Of a stretch of DNA of 64,000 nt, positions 44,084-52,318 are shown piece after piece. Each line of letters begins with the position of its first letter. The first letter of the stretch is position 1. The notes beneath the pieces are model-generated. The model was given only the letters and a program-made list of their open reading frames with translations, ran no database searches and was not told the DNA's origin. Origin of the DNA: Pirellulales bacterium (lineage in GTDB: Bacteria; Planctomycetota; Planctomycetia; Pirellulales; JACPPG01); assembly GCA_036499395.1 (NCBI GenBank), contig DASYDW010000056.1, positions 1 through 64,000 of the forward strand, read 5' to 3'. Both the position numbers and the translations under genes were made by a program.

Positions 44084-45610
44084 TCAATTGCTGAGCGGCA
44101 TCGCGCGAATCACCTCCGGTGTGGACCGCCATGACTCGATCTGATCCCACGGCCATAGCGGGCGGGGAATCTGCGCATAGTCGTACTTCCAGAACTCGGA
44201 CGGAGCGCAGCCGGGCGCGGCAACCACCATGATTTCGCGCGCCCGGGACGCGTATGCCGCCCGAAATCCGCATGGGCTTTTCGCTACCAAGACTTGAGCC
44301 TTGAACGGGTCGATGTCGGCGGCCTGGAACAGTTGCGGCGCGAAGTGCGGCCCGTTGCGGCTGGTCACAACGATATGGACGTTGCCGGTGCGCAAAACCA
44401 CCGAGCGCCCCATGTCGACCGGCAGATTCCGCGCTAGGTGGCCCGACAAGAGGAACTGCGTGTCGAACAATCGCTCGACTTGCGCCGTGAGCGGTAGCGG
44501 TTGCGAGAAGCGAGTGTCGCGCACGCCTCCCACTGTCCCGTGGAACTCGGCACCCTCGCCCAGCCGCTCCGCTTCAGCGACGACTTCCGGCGACACAAGG
44601 GTGACGAGCGCCGGCCGCGGCCAGTCATATTTTAAGAGCTCGCTTAATAGCCATGTGCTGTCCCCCACGGCACCGCTCGTGGTGGCGTCGGCTGAATCCG
44701 ACAGCACGGTCAAGCCAGCAGTGTTTCGATAAGCGCGCTCTACCGCGTCGGCGAGAGGAACCAAAGTTGGGAGGTAATCGCTGCGCCGCGTCCAGAACTC
44801 ATCGCTGAGTTGTCGGCATGCTTCGGCAGCATGTGTCGCATCGTCATCCGTGACGACGATGGCCACGGTTCCCAGTTCTGGGATATCAAGCCAGGGTTGC
44901 ACCGTGGCCAGTCCAGCGGTGAGCACGCCGGGCTGATTTTCCAAGTCAATTAAGCGTGCCTTGAGGGCATGGCTCACGCTCGCCGGATCCTCGGTATTCG
45001 CCCGTTCGGCCGGCACCACGGCGGGAATCTTCTGCCAGGCCGCGGTTGGGCGCGCTCCATCGATCAGAATTCGCCGCAGCAGTCGTGTGGCGCGCTGGCC
45101 GGTCTCGAAAACGTCGATATGTGGCGCCGTGTGAAACAGAACCAGGGCGTCGGCCGCACGAACCATCCGCTCGGTCACGTTGGCATGCAGGTCTAACGAC
45201 GCCACGACCGGCGTCTGGCTCCCCAAAACCTCGCGCACTGCCGTGAGAATTTCTCCTTCGACATCCGGATGTTCATCGGCAACCATCGCACCATGCAGAG
45301 CCAGCAACACACCATCCACCGGCAGCGCCGCCTGCAATGCGGTGACCATCTCGTCGCGCAGCCAACGAAACGTCTCCGCCGTGGCCCGCCCACTCGGCCA
45401 GGCCGGTAATCGCACCAGGCCGACGATGTCCGGCCGCTCGGGCCAAGTCCGCAACGACTGGATGAATCCCCCCAGCTCGTTGGTATCGTGAAATTGCTCG
45501 ACGATCTGCTGGCCATGGACGACGCCGAATTGCTCGAAATCGTGCCGCGTCGTTGGCAGCGGATTGAACGTATTGGTTTCTTGCCAAAGTTGGCCGATGG
45601 CGATGCGCAT
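44084..45610 (-). CDS. M81 family metallopeptidase, MlrC-like
   Basis: A 508-residue protein of the M81/microcystinase C family, zinc peptidases acting on linear peptides. Conserved parts: RIAIGQLWQETNTFNP at the start, LHGAMVADEHPDVEGE, SLDLHANVTERM, FHTAPHIDVFETG and, further on, DSADATTSGAVGDS. The real substrate in bacteria without microcystin is not known. ATG 45610 is the natural start; it is 17 bases after the aminotransferase stop on the same strand, hence one operon. Confidence 0.9.
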   Translation of the reverse strand: MRIAIGQLWQETNTFNPLPTTRHDFEQFGVVHGQQIVEQFHDTNELGGFIQSLRTWPERPDIVGLVRLPAWPSGRATAETFRWLRDEMVTALQAALPVDGVLLALHGAMVADEHPDVEGEILTAVREVLGSQTPVVASLDLHANVTERMVRAADALVLFHTAPHIDVFETGQRATRLLRRILIDGARPTAAWQKIPAVVPAERANTEDPASVSHALKARLIDLENQPGVLTAGLATVQPWLDIPELGTVAIVVTDDDATHAAEACRQLSDEFWTRRSDYLPTLVPLADAVERAYRNTAGLTVLSDSADATTSGAVGDSTWLLSELLKYDWPRPALVTLVSPEVVAEAERLGEGAEFHGTVGGVRDTRFSQPLPLTAQVERLFDTQFLLSGHLARNLPVDMGRSVVLRTGNVHIVVTSRNGPHFAPQLFQAADIDPFKAQVLVAKSPCGFRAAYASRAREIMVVAAPGCAPSEFWKYDYAQIPRPLWPWDQIESWRSTPEVIRAMPLSN

Positions 45611-45626
45611 AGCGTGTTGCAGTGCC

Positions 45627-46970
45627 TTACGAGGACTTTCCGGCGGGAGTGACATGCCCCTCGCGAACCATCCGCGCGAGCGCGCGATCGATCCTCGCTA
45701 ACGCATCATTAACGTCCGCGTCGGTCATCGCTGAACAAAAACCGTGATGGCATGCCGCGCCGCCATAATCGTGGAAATAAACGCCTTCCTCGATCGCGGC
45801 TGCGATGAATCGCAGCATCATCGTTCGATCATGCGCCAGCGTGTCGCGCCAATCGCGCACCTCGTGCGTGATGCCGAAATAGATGCCAAACCGCGCGCCC
45901 AAACCTTGCACTCGCCCGGGTATCCCGTGCTTTTCCAGCAGCGTGCCGAAGCCCGTATACAGCCGTCCGGCGAGCGCATTGATATGGTCGTAAAAGCCCG
46001 GCCGACGGTACGCGCGCACCGCCGCCAATCCTGCCGCGACTGGCACCACGTGACCGTTGTAGGTGCCGCTGTGCTGACAATCCCCCTCGGGCATAAGCCG
46101 ACGCATGATGTCCAGACGCCCGCCGAACGCACTCAGTGGAAAGCCACCGCCAACGGCCTTGCCTAGCGTGCAAAGGTCCGGCGTAACTTTCAAATACTCC
46201 TGAGCGCCGCCAGGCCCCATGCGGAAAGCGCACAGCACTTCGTCGAAGACCAAGAGCGCGCCGTGCCTTTCGGTTAGTTGCCGCAGGGCGCGCATGAACT
46301 CGGGCGTCGGCAAAATGCAGCCGGCGTTATAATAGATCGGTTCGCAGATCGCGGCTGCCAATTCATGGCCATGCCGCGCGAACGCCTGTTCCAACAAGTC
46401 CGGTCGATTGTACGGCACCACGATCAATTGCTCGGCCAGCGCCGGCACCATGCCGGTCGAAGCCGGCGCAACGGCCGGATCAGTCACCGGGCCTGGGCCC
46501 GCGGCGGGAGCCGACAGCGCAAACATCACCTGGTCGTGATAGCCATGAAAGTTTCCCTCGAACTTCAAGAGCTTGGTCCGTCCCGTGAAAGCCCGGGCCA
46601 GGCGCAGGCAGTGCATCGTGGCCTCGCTTCCGGAACCGGTGAAGCGTACTCGCTCGCAGCAAGGAATCGCTTCGCACAGCTCGCGCGCGAGCAGGGCGTG
46701 CGTTTCGTTTTCGTACGAGCACGGCGCGCCGCGCGCAATCGCTTGCTCCACCGCCGCCATGACTTCGCGATTGCCGTGACCGATCAATGCCGCGCCGTGG
46801 CTGGTACACAGATCGATATATTCGCGACCGTCCAGGTCCCACACCCGGCATCCTTCGGCCCGATCGATGTACATTGGCCGGCCGATTGCGCGATTGACCC
46901 GCGTCGAGGCCGAGACTCCGCCGGCCAGATACTGCCGTGCTATTTCGAATTGCTGTTCGGTGCGAGACAT
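45627..46970 (-). CDS. Class III PLP aminotransferase, glutamate-1-semialdehyde aminomutase-like
   Basis: A 447-residue enzyme of the class III aminotransferase family. The PLP pocket is seen in TGSGSEATMHCLRLARAFTG, LVFDEVLCAFRMGPGG and the lysine in CTLGKAVGGGFPLSAFGG. Overall it resembles glutamate-1-semialdehyde aminomutases, but many such homologues act in other pathways, and the adjacent M81 peptidase suggests amino acid or peptide metabolism. ATG 46970 is a good start. The hairpin at 47021 separates it from the next gene. Confidence 0.88.
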   Translation of the reverse strand: MSRTEQQFEIARQYLAGGVSASTRVNRAIGRPMYIDRAEGCRVWDLDGREYIDLCTSHGAALIGHGNREVMAAVEQAIARGAPCSYENETHALLARELCEAIPCCERVRFTGSGSEATMHCLRLARAFTGRTKLLKFEGNFHGYHDQVMFALSAPAAGPGPVTDPAVAPASTGMVPALAEQLIVVPYNRPDLLEQAFARHGHELAAAICEPIYYNAGCILPTPEFMRALRQLTERHGALLVFDEVLCAFRMGPGGAQEYLKVTPDLCTLGKAVGGGFPLSAFGGRLDIMRRLMPEGDCQHSGTYNGHVVPVAAGLAAVRAYRRPGFYDHINALAGRLYTGFGTLLEKHGIPGRVQGLGARFGIYFGITHEVRDWRDTLAHDRTMMLRFIAAAIEEGVYFHDYGGAACHHGFCSAMTDADVNDALARIDRALARMVREGHVTPAGKSS

Positions 46971-47020
46971 GCTAGTTCCGCTCTAAATTGCTGCAATACA
47001 GAGTTGTCGATCAAGGGATC

Positions 47021-47040
47021 GCTGTCGAAAACTCGACAGC
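47021..47040 (-). terminator. Hairpin downstream of SMP-30-like gene
   Basis: A perfect 8-bp stem GCTGTCGA/TCGACAGC with a 4-base loop, in the 97-base space between two minus-strand genes. No T-run follows on the minus strand, so its role as terminator is uncertain. Confidence 0.4.
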
Positions 47041-47067
47041 ACGCTGCCGCGTAGATGCGATGGCCCA

Positions 47068-48192
47068 CTAAGGCAGCTTATGTTTGCCGATGCGGTCATT
47101 GTGCAAGCTGCCGAGGTACAGATAACCGTCGCGCTCGAAGGCCGAGGTCACCTCGCGCAAATGCCGACCGGTCGGATCCTGCAAGCTGTTGAGGATTTTC
47201 CCCTCTTCGTCAATCTGCACGACGAAGGCATAGGGCTGCGGCTTGGGCCACAAAAAGGCGGGCAGTTTCGCCATCATCCCCTTGATGAACGGGCGTGGTG
47301 AAAGCCAGTCGGCCTGCTCGTTGCGGATCGTGAACAGTGCCAGCCAGAATGTGCCCCGACCGCTTTGAGTGATGTTGTCGGGGTAGCCCGGCAGGTTGTC
47401 GACGAACACGTCCCATTCGCCGGCTCGCTTGCCCGTTAGCCAATAGCGCAGAATCCGAAAGCGGTACGTCTCGTTGACCAGCAAGAAATCTTCGTTTTGC
47501 GACAGGGCCACGCCATTCGCAAAGCACATGTCCGGCAGCAAGACCTCGGTTTTGTGCGTCGCCGGATCGTAACGCACCAGGCGCCCGTGCGGCCGGGCTT
47601 CGAGCATGTCGAGCAGATATTCCTGCGGCCCGAATTTCATACTGGCGTCCGAAAAATAAATCGTGCCGTCGCGCGCTACGGTGACATCATCGGCAAAGCC
47701 CAAAGGTTCGTTGCCGGCGCCATCGGCCAGCAGCGCGACTTCGCCGGCCGGATCGACGGACAACAATCCCTTCATGGCGTCGGCCACGATCAACTTGCCG
47801 TCGGGCGCAAACGCGATGCCTACCGGTCGACCGCCGGTGGTCGCCAGTGTGGACACGGTGCCATCGGGATCGACACGTACCAGGCGGCCATCGGCGGTGC
47901 CGGTAAAGATTCGCCCCTGGGCGTCGACTTCGACGTCCTCCGGACCGTCGACTTTGCCGACGGCCAACAGTTCGGCATCCTGGAGTCGATCGTTCGGTGC
48001 GAGCGGTCCCGTCAAAGGAGGAATCGGCGGCGGCGCGAAGGCCACGGGATCAATCGGCGACGGCCAGAACAATAGATACGCGACGATCAGCCCCAATCCA
48101 ATGACGATCCCACGCAGCACGCGTCGCGCGGGGCCTGGTTTCACTTCCTGAGGCGCCGATCCGGCTGGGGGCTCGGTCTTGATTTCACTCAT
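47068..48192 (-). CDS. SMP-30/strictosidine synthase-like beta-propeller hydrolase, membrane-anchored
   Basis: A 374-residue protein with a membrane helix (LRGIVIGLGLIVAYLLFW) near residue 30 and a six-bladed propeller behind it. Repeats of the type GRIFTGTADGRLVRVDPDG and GKLIVADAMKGLLSVDPAG, then DVTVARDGTIYFSDASMKF, NGVALSQNEDFLLVNETYRF and LPGYPDNITQSGRGTFWLAL match the strictosidine synthase/APMAP group. Members hydrolyse lactones or esters with calcium. Substrate unknown. Confidence 0.85.
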   Translation of the reverse strand: MSEIKTEPPAGSAPQEVKPGPARRVLRGIVIGLGLIVAYLLFWPSPIDPVAFAPPPIPPLTGPLAPNDRLQDAELLAVGKVDGPEDVEVDAQGRIFTGTADGRLVRVDPDGTVSTLATTGGRPVGIAFAPDGKLIVADAMKGLLSVDPAGEVALLADGAGNEPLGFADDVTVARDGTIYFSDASMKFGPQEYLLDMLEARPHGRLVRYDPATHKTEVLLPDMCFANGVALSQNEDFLLVNETYRFRILRYWLTGKRAGEWDVFVDNLPGYPDNITQSGRGTFWLALFTIRNEQADWLSPRPFIKGMMAKLPAFLWPKPQPYAFVVQIDEEGKILNSLQDPTGRHLREVTSAFERDGYLYLGSLHNDRIGKHKLP

Positions 48193-48221
48193 GGCAGGCT
48201 CCCCGAAAATATTCCTATGAT

Positions 48222-49061
48222 CTAACCGACGTCATGTATCGTTTCCACACGATCGAGACCGTGCGATCGAGCGATGATCGTGAAGACGCGATGCGGCGTC
48301 ATCAGCGGCTCGTGTGGAAATCGCTCGCGCAGCAAGGCGGCCAATTCCTCGTCGAATCGCGCGACGTCTTCAGACGACAAGCTCGCGCCGACACCCGCGT
48401 TGGCGCGCGTGCGGCCGCGCCAACTCTCGTGACTATAGGGGACGTCGTGATCGAAGGAAAACGTTTCCAAGTCACTAAAGCCCGCCGCGGACAACTCGGG
48501 CATCCATTGCGGGTAGAAGCCGGTGGTGCCGCCGAAATGCCAGGCCGGATTGTAGCGATCGATCAACTTCTCGGTCGCTTCGACCACATTGCCCGCCAGT
48601 GGCAACCAATCGAAATGCGCGATCACCAGTTCTCCGCCGGGCACCAGAACTCGACGCACCTCCTGAGCGACCCGAGGACGATCGAACCAATGCCAGCACT
48701 GCCCGGCGGTGACAACATCCAGCGATGCAGGGGCGAGTGGCAAAGATTCGGACCGGGCGGCGAGAAAACTCGCTTGCAAATCGGCCTCGTCCGCCAGGCG
48801 CTGCGCTTCCTGCAGTTGCCGCGCGGCTGGATCGAGTCCGATGGTCTGGCAGCCGCGCGCGGCCAGTCCCCGCGCGATGGTACCGGTGCCTGTGCCGAGA
48901 TCGAGCACACGTTGCCCGGCCAAGCCGGTGCCGAAGCGTTGCAAACGATCGAAGAACTCGGAAGGAAATCCGGCGCGGTAGCGAGCGTAATCGGTCGAAG
49001 TGCGGCCGAAGTCGACACGACGGTTGAATTCCCGCATGCCGTCCGCAGCATGGCGATTCAT
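48222..49061 (-). CDS. Class I SAM-dependent methyltransferase
   Basis: A 279-residue methyltransferase. Motif I is VLDLGTGTGTIARGLAARG, followed by GLDPAARQLQEAQ and LDVVTAGQCWHWFDRP, the usual motifs II-III of UbiE/type 11 enzymes. GAGGAG sits six bases upstream of ATG 49061, which overlaps the cupin stop by four bases (ATGA), so these are coupled. The substrate is unknown. Confidence 0.88.
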   Translation of the reverse strand: MNRHAADGMREFNRRVDFGRTSTDYARYRAGFPSEFFDRLQRFGTGLAGQRVLDLGTGTGTIARGLAARGCQTIGLDPAARQLQEAQRLADEADLQASFLAARSESLPLAPASLDVVTAGQCWHWFDRPRVAQEVRRVLVPGGELVIAHFDWLPLAGNVVEATEKLIDRYNPAWHFGGTTGFYPQWMPELSAAGFSDLETFSFDHDVPYSHESWRGRTRANAGVGASLSSEDVARFDEELAALLRERFPHEPLMTPHRVFTIIARSHGLDRVETIHDVG

Positions 49062-49429
49062 CGACACTCCTCGTCGCGATGCACGGTTTGCGGCGAGAAT
49101 GCCGGCAAGCACACGGCGATATACTCCGCCCCCTCGGTCTCGGGCGTGCTGTATTGCACCCATTCACCGCGAGGAACCGAAATCGCTTGGCCGGCGCGGG
49201 CCTCGATCGTCTCGGTTTTGGTTGTCGCGCGCAACATGCCGCGCAACACGATGCTGTACTCGTCGAACTCGGGCGTTTGTCCAGGTTCCAGCCAGCCGCC
49301 GGGACTGTTCATCCGCGCGACGCTGACCTGGGCGGTTTGCGAATTCACGCGGCCGATGAATTCTTCGATGATCTTCGGTTTGTTTCCGGCCGCCTTGATG
49401 ATCGTGGGCTTTTCAATGCGCGTGGCCAT
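49058..49429 (-). CDS. Cupin-domain protein
   Basis: A 123-residue single-domain cupin. The barrel shows GGWLEPGQTPEFDEYSIVLRG (motif 1 region with a Glu but few His) and AISVPRGEWVQYSTP (motif 2). Metal ligands are not all visible, so it may be a binding protein. ATG 49429 is preferred, as the upstream residues to 49492 are unlike the family. Translationally coupled to the methyltransferase. Confidence 0.78.
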   Translation of the reverse strand: MATRIEKPTIIKAAGNKPKIIEEFIGRVNSQTAQVSVARMNSPGGWLEPGQTPEFDEYSIVLRGMLRATTKTETIEARAGQAISVPRGEWVQYSTPETEGAEYIAVCLPAFSPQTVHRDEECR

Positions 49430-49485
49430 GCGTGCGATTCCCGTGCGTCTGATAGGAAGAGAAGAAATGTCGGTGGCAAAACTTG

Positions 49486-50463
49486 CTACCAATGCAGCAC
49501 GATCTTGCCGATCGCGCGACGCGACGTCAGATGATTCATGGCCTCGGCGACTTGCGCCATCGGATAGCGCGCCGCGATAACCGGTTTGAGTTTGCCGGTG
49601 CCGAAAAGGTTCATCAGGTCGTGCCAGCCTTGCTCGATCTTGGCGGGGTTCATCTGCCGGTAAAAGCCCCAGTGCAGGCCAACAACACTATAATTCTTCA
49701 CCAGCAAGTGATTCCCCTTGAACGTGGGAAACTTGCCGCTGGTAAAGCCGATGATCACGATCCGCCCTTCGAAGGCGACGCAGCGCGTGCTTTGCTCCGA
49801 GACATCGCCGCCCACGGGATCGTAAATCACGTCCGCGCCGCGCCCGCCGGTCGCTTCCTTGACGGCGTCGACAAAGTTCTCGGTCTCGTAGTTCACGACC
49901 ACATCGGCGCCCGCGGCCAGCACGGCGGCGCGCTTGTCATCCGAACCGACGGTGCCGATGATCTTGCCGGCGCCGAACGCCCGCGCGATCTGCACTGCGG
50001 CCAGGCCGACACCTCCGGCCGCCGAATGCACGAGCACCGATTCGCCGCGCGCTAGCTGGCCGCGGTAGATCAATCCGAAGTACGACGTCTGATACACAAG
50101 CGGAAACGCCGCTGCCTCGTCATCGTTCAGTCCGGCGGGCACGGGCTGGACAGAATGCACAGGCGCCAGAGCGTACTCGGCGAAGGCCCCCAGATCACAC
50201 TGCGCTAGCACGCGTGCCCCGGGAGCAAAACCCGAGACGCCGAGTCCTGCGCTTTCGACTGTGCCTGAGAATTCGAATCCGGGCGTGAATGGCAGCGGCG
50301 GCTTGACCTGATACAGGCCCTGAATCATCAGGACGTCCGGGAAATTCAGAGCCGCGGTCTGCACTTTGATCAGGACCTGGCCCGCCGCCGGTTCTGGCCG
50401 TGAAATGTCCTCGATCACTAGATCAGCCGGCTTGCACCAGGCATTGCAGCGGACAGCTTTCAT
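49486..50463 (-). CDS. Zinc-independent quinone oxidoreductase (MDR superfamily)
   Basis: A 325-residue NADPH:quinone reductase-type enzyme. It has the MDR core: ALNFPDVLMIQGLYQVKPPL, then PGFEFSGTVE, and the cofactor motif AAGGVGLAAVQIARAFGA. The catalytic zinc ligands of alcohol dehydrogenases are missing, as expected for the quinone reductase branch. AGAGGAAAG precedes ATG 50463. The actual substrate is unknown. Confidence 0.9.
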   Translation of the reverse strand: MKAVRCNAWCKPADLVIEDISRPEPAAGQVLIKVQTAALNFPDVLMIQGLYQVKPPLPFTPGFEFSGTVESAGLGVSGFAPGARVLAQCDLGAFAEYALAPVHSVQPVPAGLNDDEAAAFPLVYQTSYFGLIYRGQLARGESVLVHSAAGGVGLAAVQIARAFGAGKIIGTVGSDDKRAAVLAAGADVVVNYETENFVDAVKEATGGRGADVIYDPVGGDVSEQSTRCVAFEGRIVIIGFTSGKFPTFKGNHLLVKNYSVVGLHWGFYRQMNPAKIEQGWHDLMNLFGTGKLKPVIAARYPMAQVAEAMNHLTSRRAIGKIVLHW

Positions 50464-50764
50464 TCTTTCCTCTCGGGCCTAGGCCATTGACGATGACACC
50501 TTGCGCCGGGCAGTCTAATATGGAGCCGGGCCGCGAGCAAACCGTTGCGGCAGGTGGACTTGTGGCGGCGCACTGCTGTGAATCCGACCATTTCCGGCCG
50601 TCGCAGATGACCGGCCTAAACCTTGGGAAAGGGCGATTAGCCGGCGACGTGCCGAACGGGATTGTCGCGGTTCCCCCGACACTCGGCCGCGAGCGCGGGG
50701 TTAATAAAGCGTAAGGGCAACCACGTGTTGGGTTTGGTTGGCCCCCCGAGCGGAAAGGGCAAGC
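50464..50764. other. Intergenic region between divergent genes
   Basis: A 301-base space that must hold promoters for the quinone oxidoreductase and the pilin-like gene. I see no strong promoter match, repeat or small gene in it. Confidence 0.5.
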
Positions 50765-51475
50765 ATGATCCCGCGATCGAATGACCAAAACCGAACGAGC
50801 CGCCGGCAGCCTGCGAGCGGCTTTACGCTCGTCGAATTGCTGGTCGTGATCGCTATCATCGGCATCCTGGTTGGGATGCTTTTGCCAGCCGTACAGTACG
50901 TTCGCGCCTCGGCGCGCCGTACGCAGTGCCGCAACAACTTGCACCAGATCGGGCTGGCGCTGCAAATGTATGTCGAGGCACAAGGTGCCTTCGGCCGTTA
51001 TCCCGATGCCTGCCAGATGCTCAGTGTTCCGGCCGATCCTCCGGCCCCGCAACCCAAGCTCGTGCGGCGTCCCACGCTGCGGGCCGTGCTGGGGGATTAC
51101 ATCGAATCGAACCAGAACGCCTTTCAATGTCCCGACGACGTCCAGGCCGAGACGGCCTACGTGGACGAGGGGACCGCACTCCAGACCTCGACCGATGGTC
51201 AGGACACGCAAAGCTTCGATCCCACAAAAGACCGATACAGCCCAATTCTGGCCGACGGCATGACGTTTTTCGAGCTCGAGCAAATGAGCTACGAATACAA
51301 CTCGCCGATCGTATTCGACGTCAAGCAGAACCTGCCGAAGCGGCGCGAAGAGATCGTTAAGAATCGCGATTCCAGTACGATTTGGATCGTATTCGATTTC
51401 GCTCCCTTTCACGCGGCGCCTGGTACCGTGGGGGCGCGGAACTTCCTATACATGGATAATCACGTGGCGAACTAA
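50765..51475 (+). CDS. Prepilin-like (type II pseudopilin) protein
   Basis: A 236-residue protein with the prepilin processing site and helix: [20 protein letters not shown], then [20 protein letters not shown]. After the helix comes a variable globular part with [17 protein letters not shown]. It ends [10 protein letters not shown], a form of the planctomycete H-X-G/DUF1559 tail. AAAGGG lies ahead of ATG 50765. The following membrane protein gene is 33 bases away on the same strand. Confidence 0.88.
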   Translation: MIPRSNDQNRTSRRQPASGFTLVELLVVIAIIGILVGMLLPAVQYVRASARRTQCRNNLHQIGLALQMYVEAQGAFGRYPDACQMLSVPADPPAPQPKLVRRPTLRAVLGDYIESNQNAFQCPDDVQAETAYVDEGTALQTSTDGQDTQSFDPTKDRYSPILADGMTFFELEQMSYEYNSPIVFDVKQNLPKRREEIVKNRDSSTIWIVFDFAPFHAAPGTVGARNFLYMDNHVAN

Positions 51476-51508
51476 TGCCACTCTTTTTTGCGCACAGGGG
51501 ACGTTGAT

Positions 51509-52162
51509 ATGAGCGGCAAGAAACTGGGATTCGCGCTGGCGATTATCCTGATGCTCGCCGGCGGCGCGGGGGCTTATTACGCCTTCCGTACCGATCCGAA
51601 TCTCGCGCTGGTGAAGGACTTGGGAAAGCAGATGCGCAACGAGGATTTGTCGCGCGAGGATCGCGGCAAACTCTTTGGCCAAATGCGCGAGGCGATGGAT
51701 CAGCTCAGCGAAGATCAGCGCCGTGACTTGCGCAGGGAATTCGAAAAGGGTCGCGGCCAGCGCGATCAGCAGAAGATGAACGAGTTCTTCGCCCTGTCGA
51801 AAAAAGACCAGACCAAGGCGCTCGACAAGGATATCGACGAAATGGTCAAGCGACGAAAGGACTGGGAAAAACGCCAAAAGGAACGTGACGCCGAGCGGGC
51901 CAAGCAGCAAGCCGCGGGCGGTGGCGGCACCAACGGCGGTCAGGGAGGTGGACAAGGCGGCGGCGGACGTGGCGGGCCCGGGGGAGGCGGAGGCGGCGGC
52001 GATCGCAGCCAACAACGGCGTTCGGCACTCGACAACTCCTCGGCGAGCTCGCAGGCACAGCGGTCTGAGTACCGACGCCAGGTGGCTACCCGCATGCAGC
52101 AACGTGGTATTCCTCAGACCGGCGGTTTCGGCGGCCCCGGTGGTGGACGACGCGGTCCCTAG
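51509..52162 (+). CDS. Membrane-anchored coiled-coil, Gly-rich protein
   Basis: A 217-residue protein in three parts: an N-terminal membrane helix (LGFALAIILMLAGGAGAYYA), a charged helical segment of about 100 residues rich in Arg/Lys/Asp/Glu (QLSEDQRRDLRREFEKGR), and a Gly-rich tail with GGQGGGQGGGGRGGPGGGG. AGGGGA is eight bases before ATG 51509. It probably shares a transcript with the pilin-like gene. Function unknown; low-complexity tail may be disordered. Confidence 0.75.
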   Translation: MSGKKLGFALAIILMLAGGAGAYYAFRTDPNLALVKDLGKQMRNEDLSREDRGKLFGQMREAMDQLSEDQRRDLRREFEKGRGQRDQQKMNEFFALSKKDQTKALDKDIDEMVKRRKDWEKRQKERDAERAKQQAAGGGGTNGGQGGGQGGGGRGGPGGGGGGGDRSQQRRSALDNSSASSQAQRSEYRRQVATRMQQRGIPQTGGFGGPGGGRRGP

Positions 52163-52318
52163 CCGGCCGTAGAGTCCTTTGATTTCCCGCGAACTCACGC
52201 GGCCCACAGATTCCGGAAACGGCCGTGATCTCCACTGCCGCGGCGGTCCAGCTTGGCCGCTGAGGGCAGCGATCGCGTGCCGCATTCGACCAAATCGGTA
52301 AGATGAACTGACGGATCG

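Noticed and set aside
50423-51412. A 329-residue minus-strand frame
   Set aside because: It overlaps the pilin-like gene with its perfect prepilin signal and the quinone oxidoreductase start.
51913-52010. G-rich direct repeats that resemble a short tandem array
   Set aside because: They encode the Gly-rich tail of the membrane protein; no spacer pattern, so not a CRISPR array.
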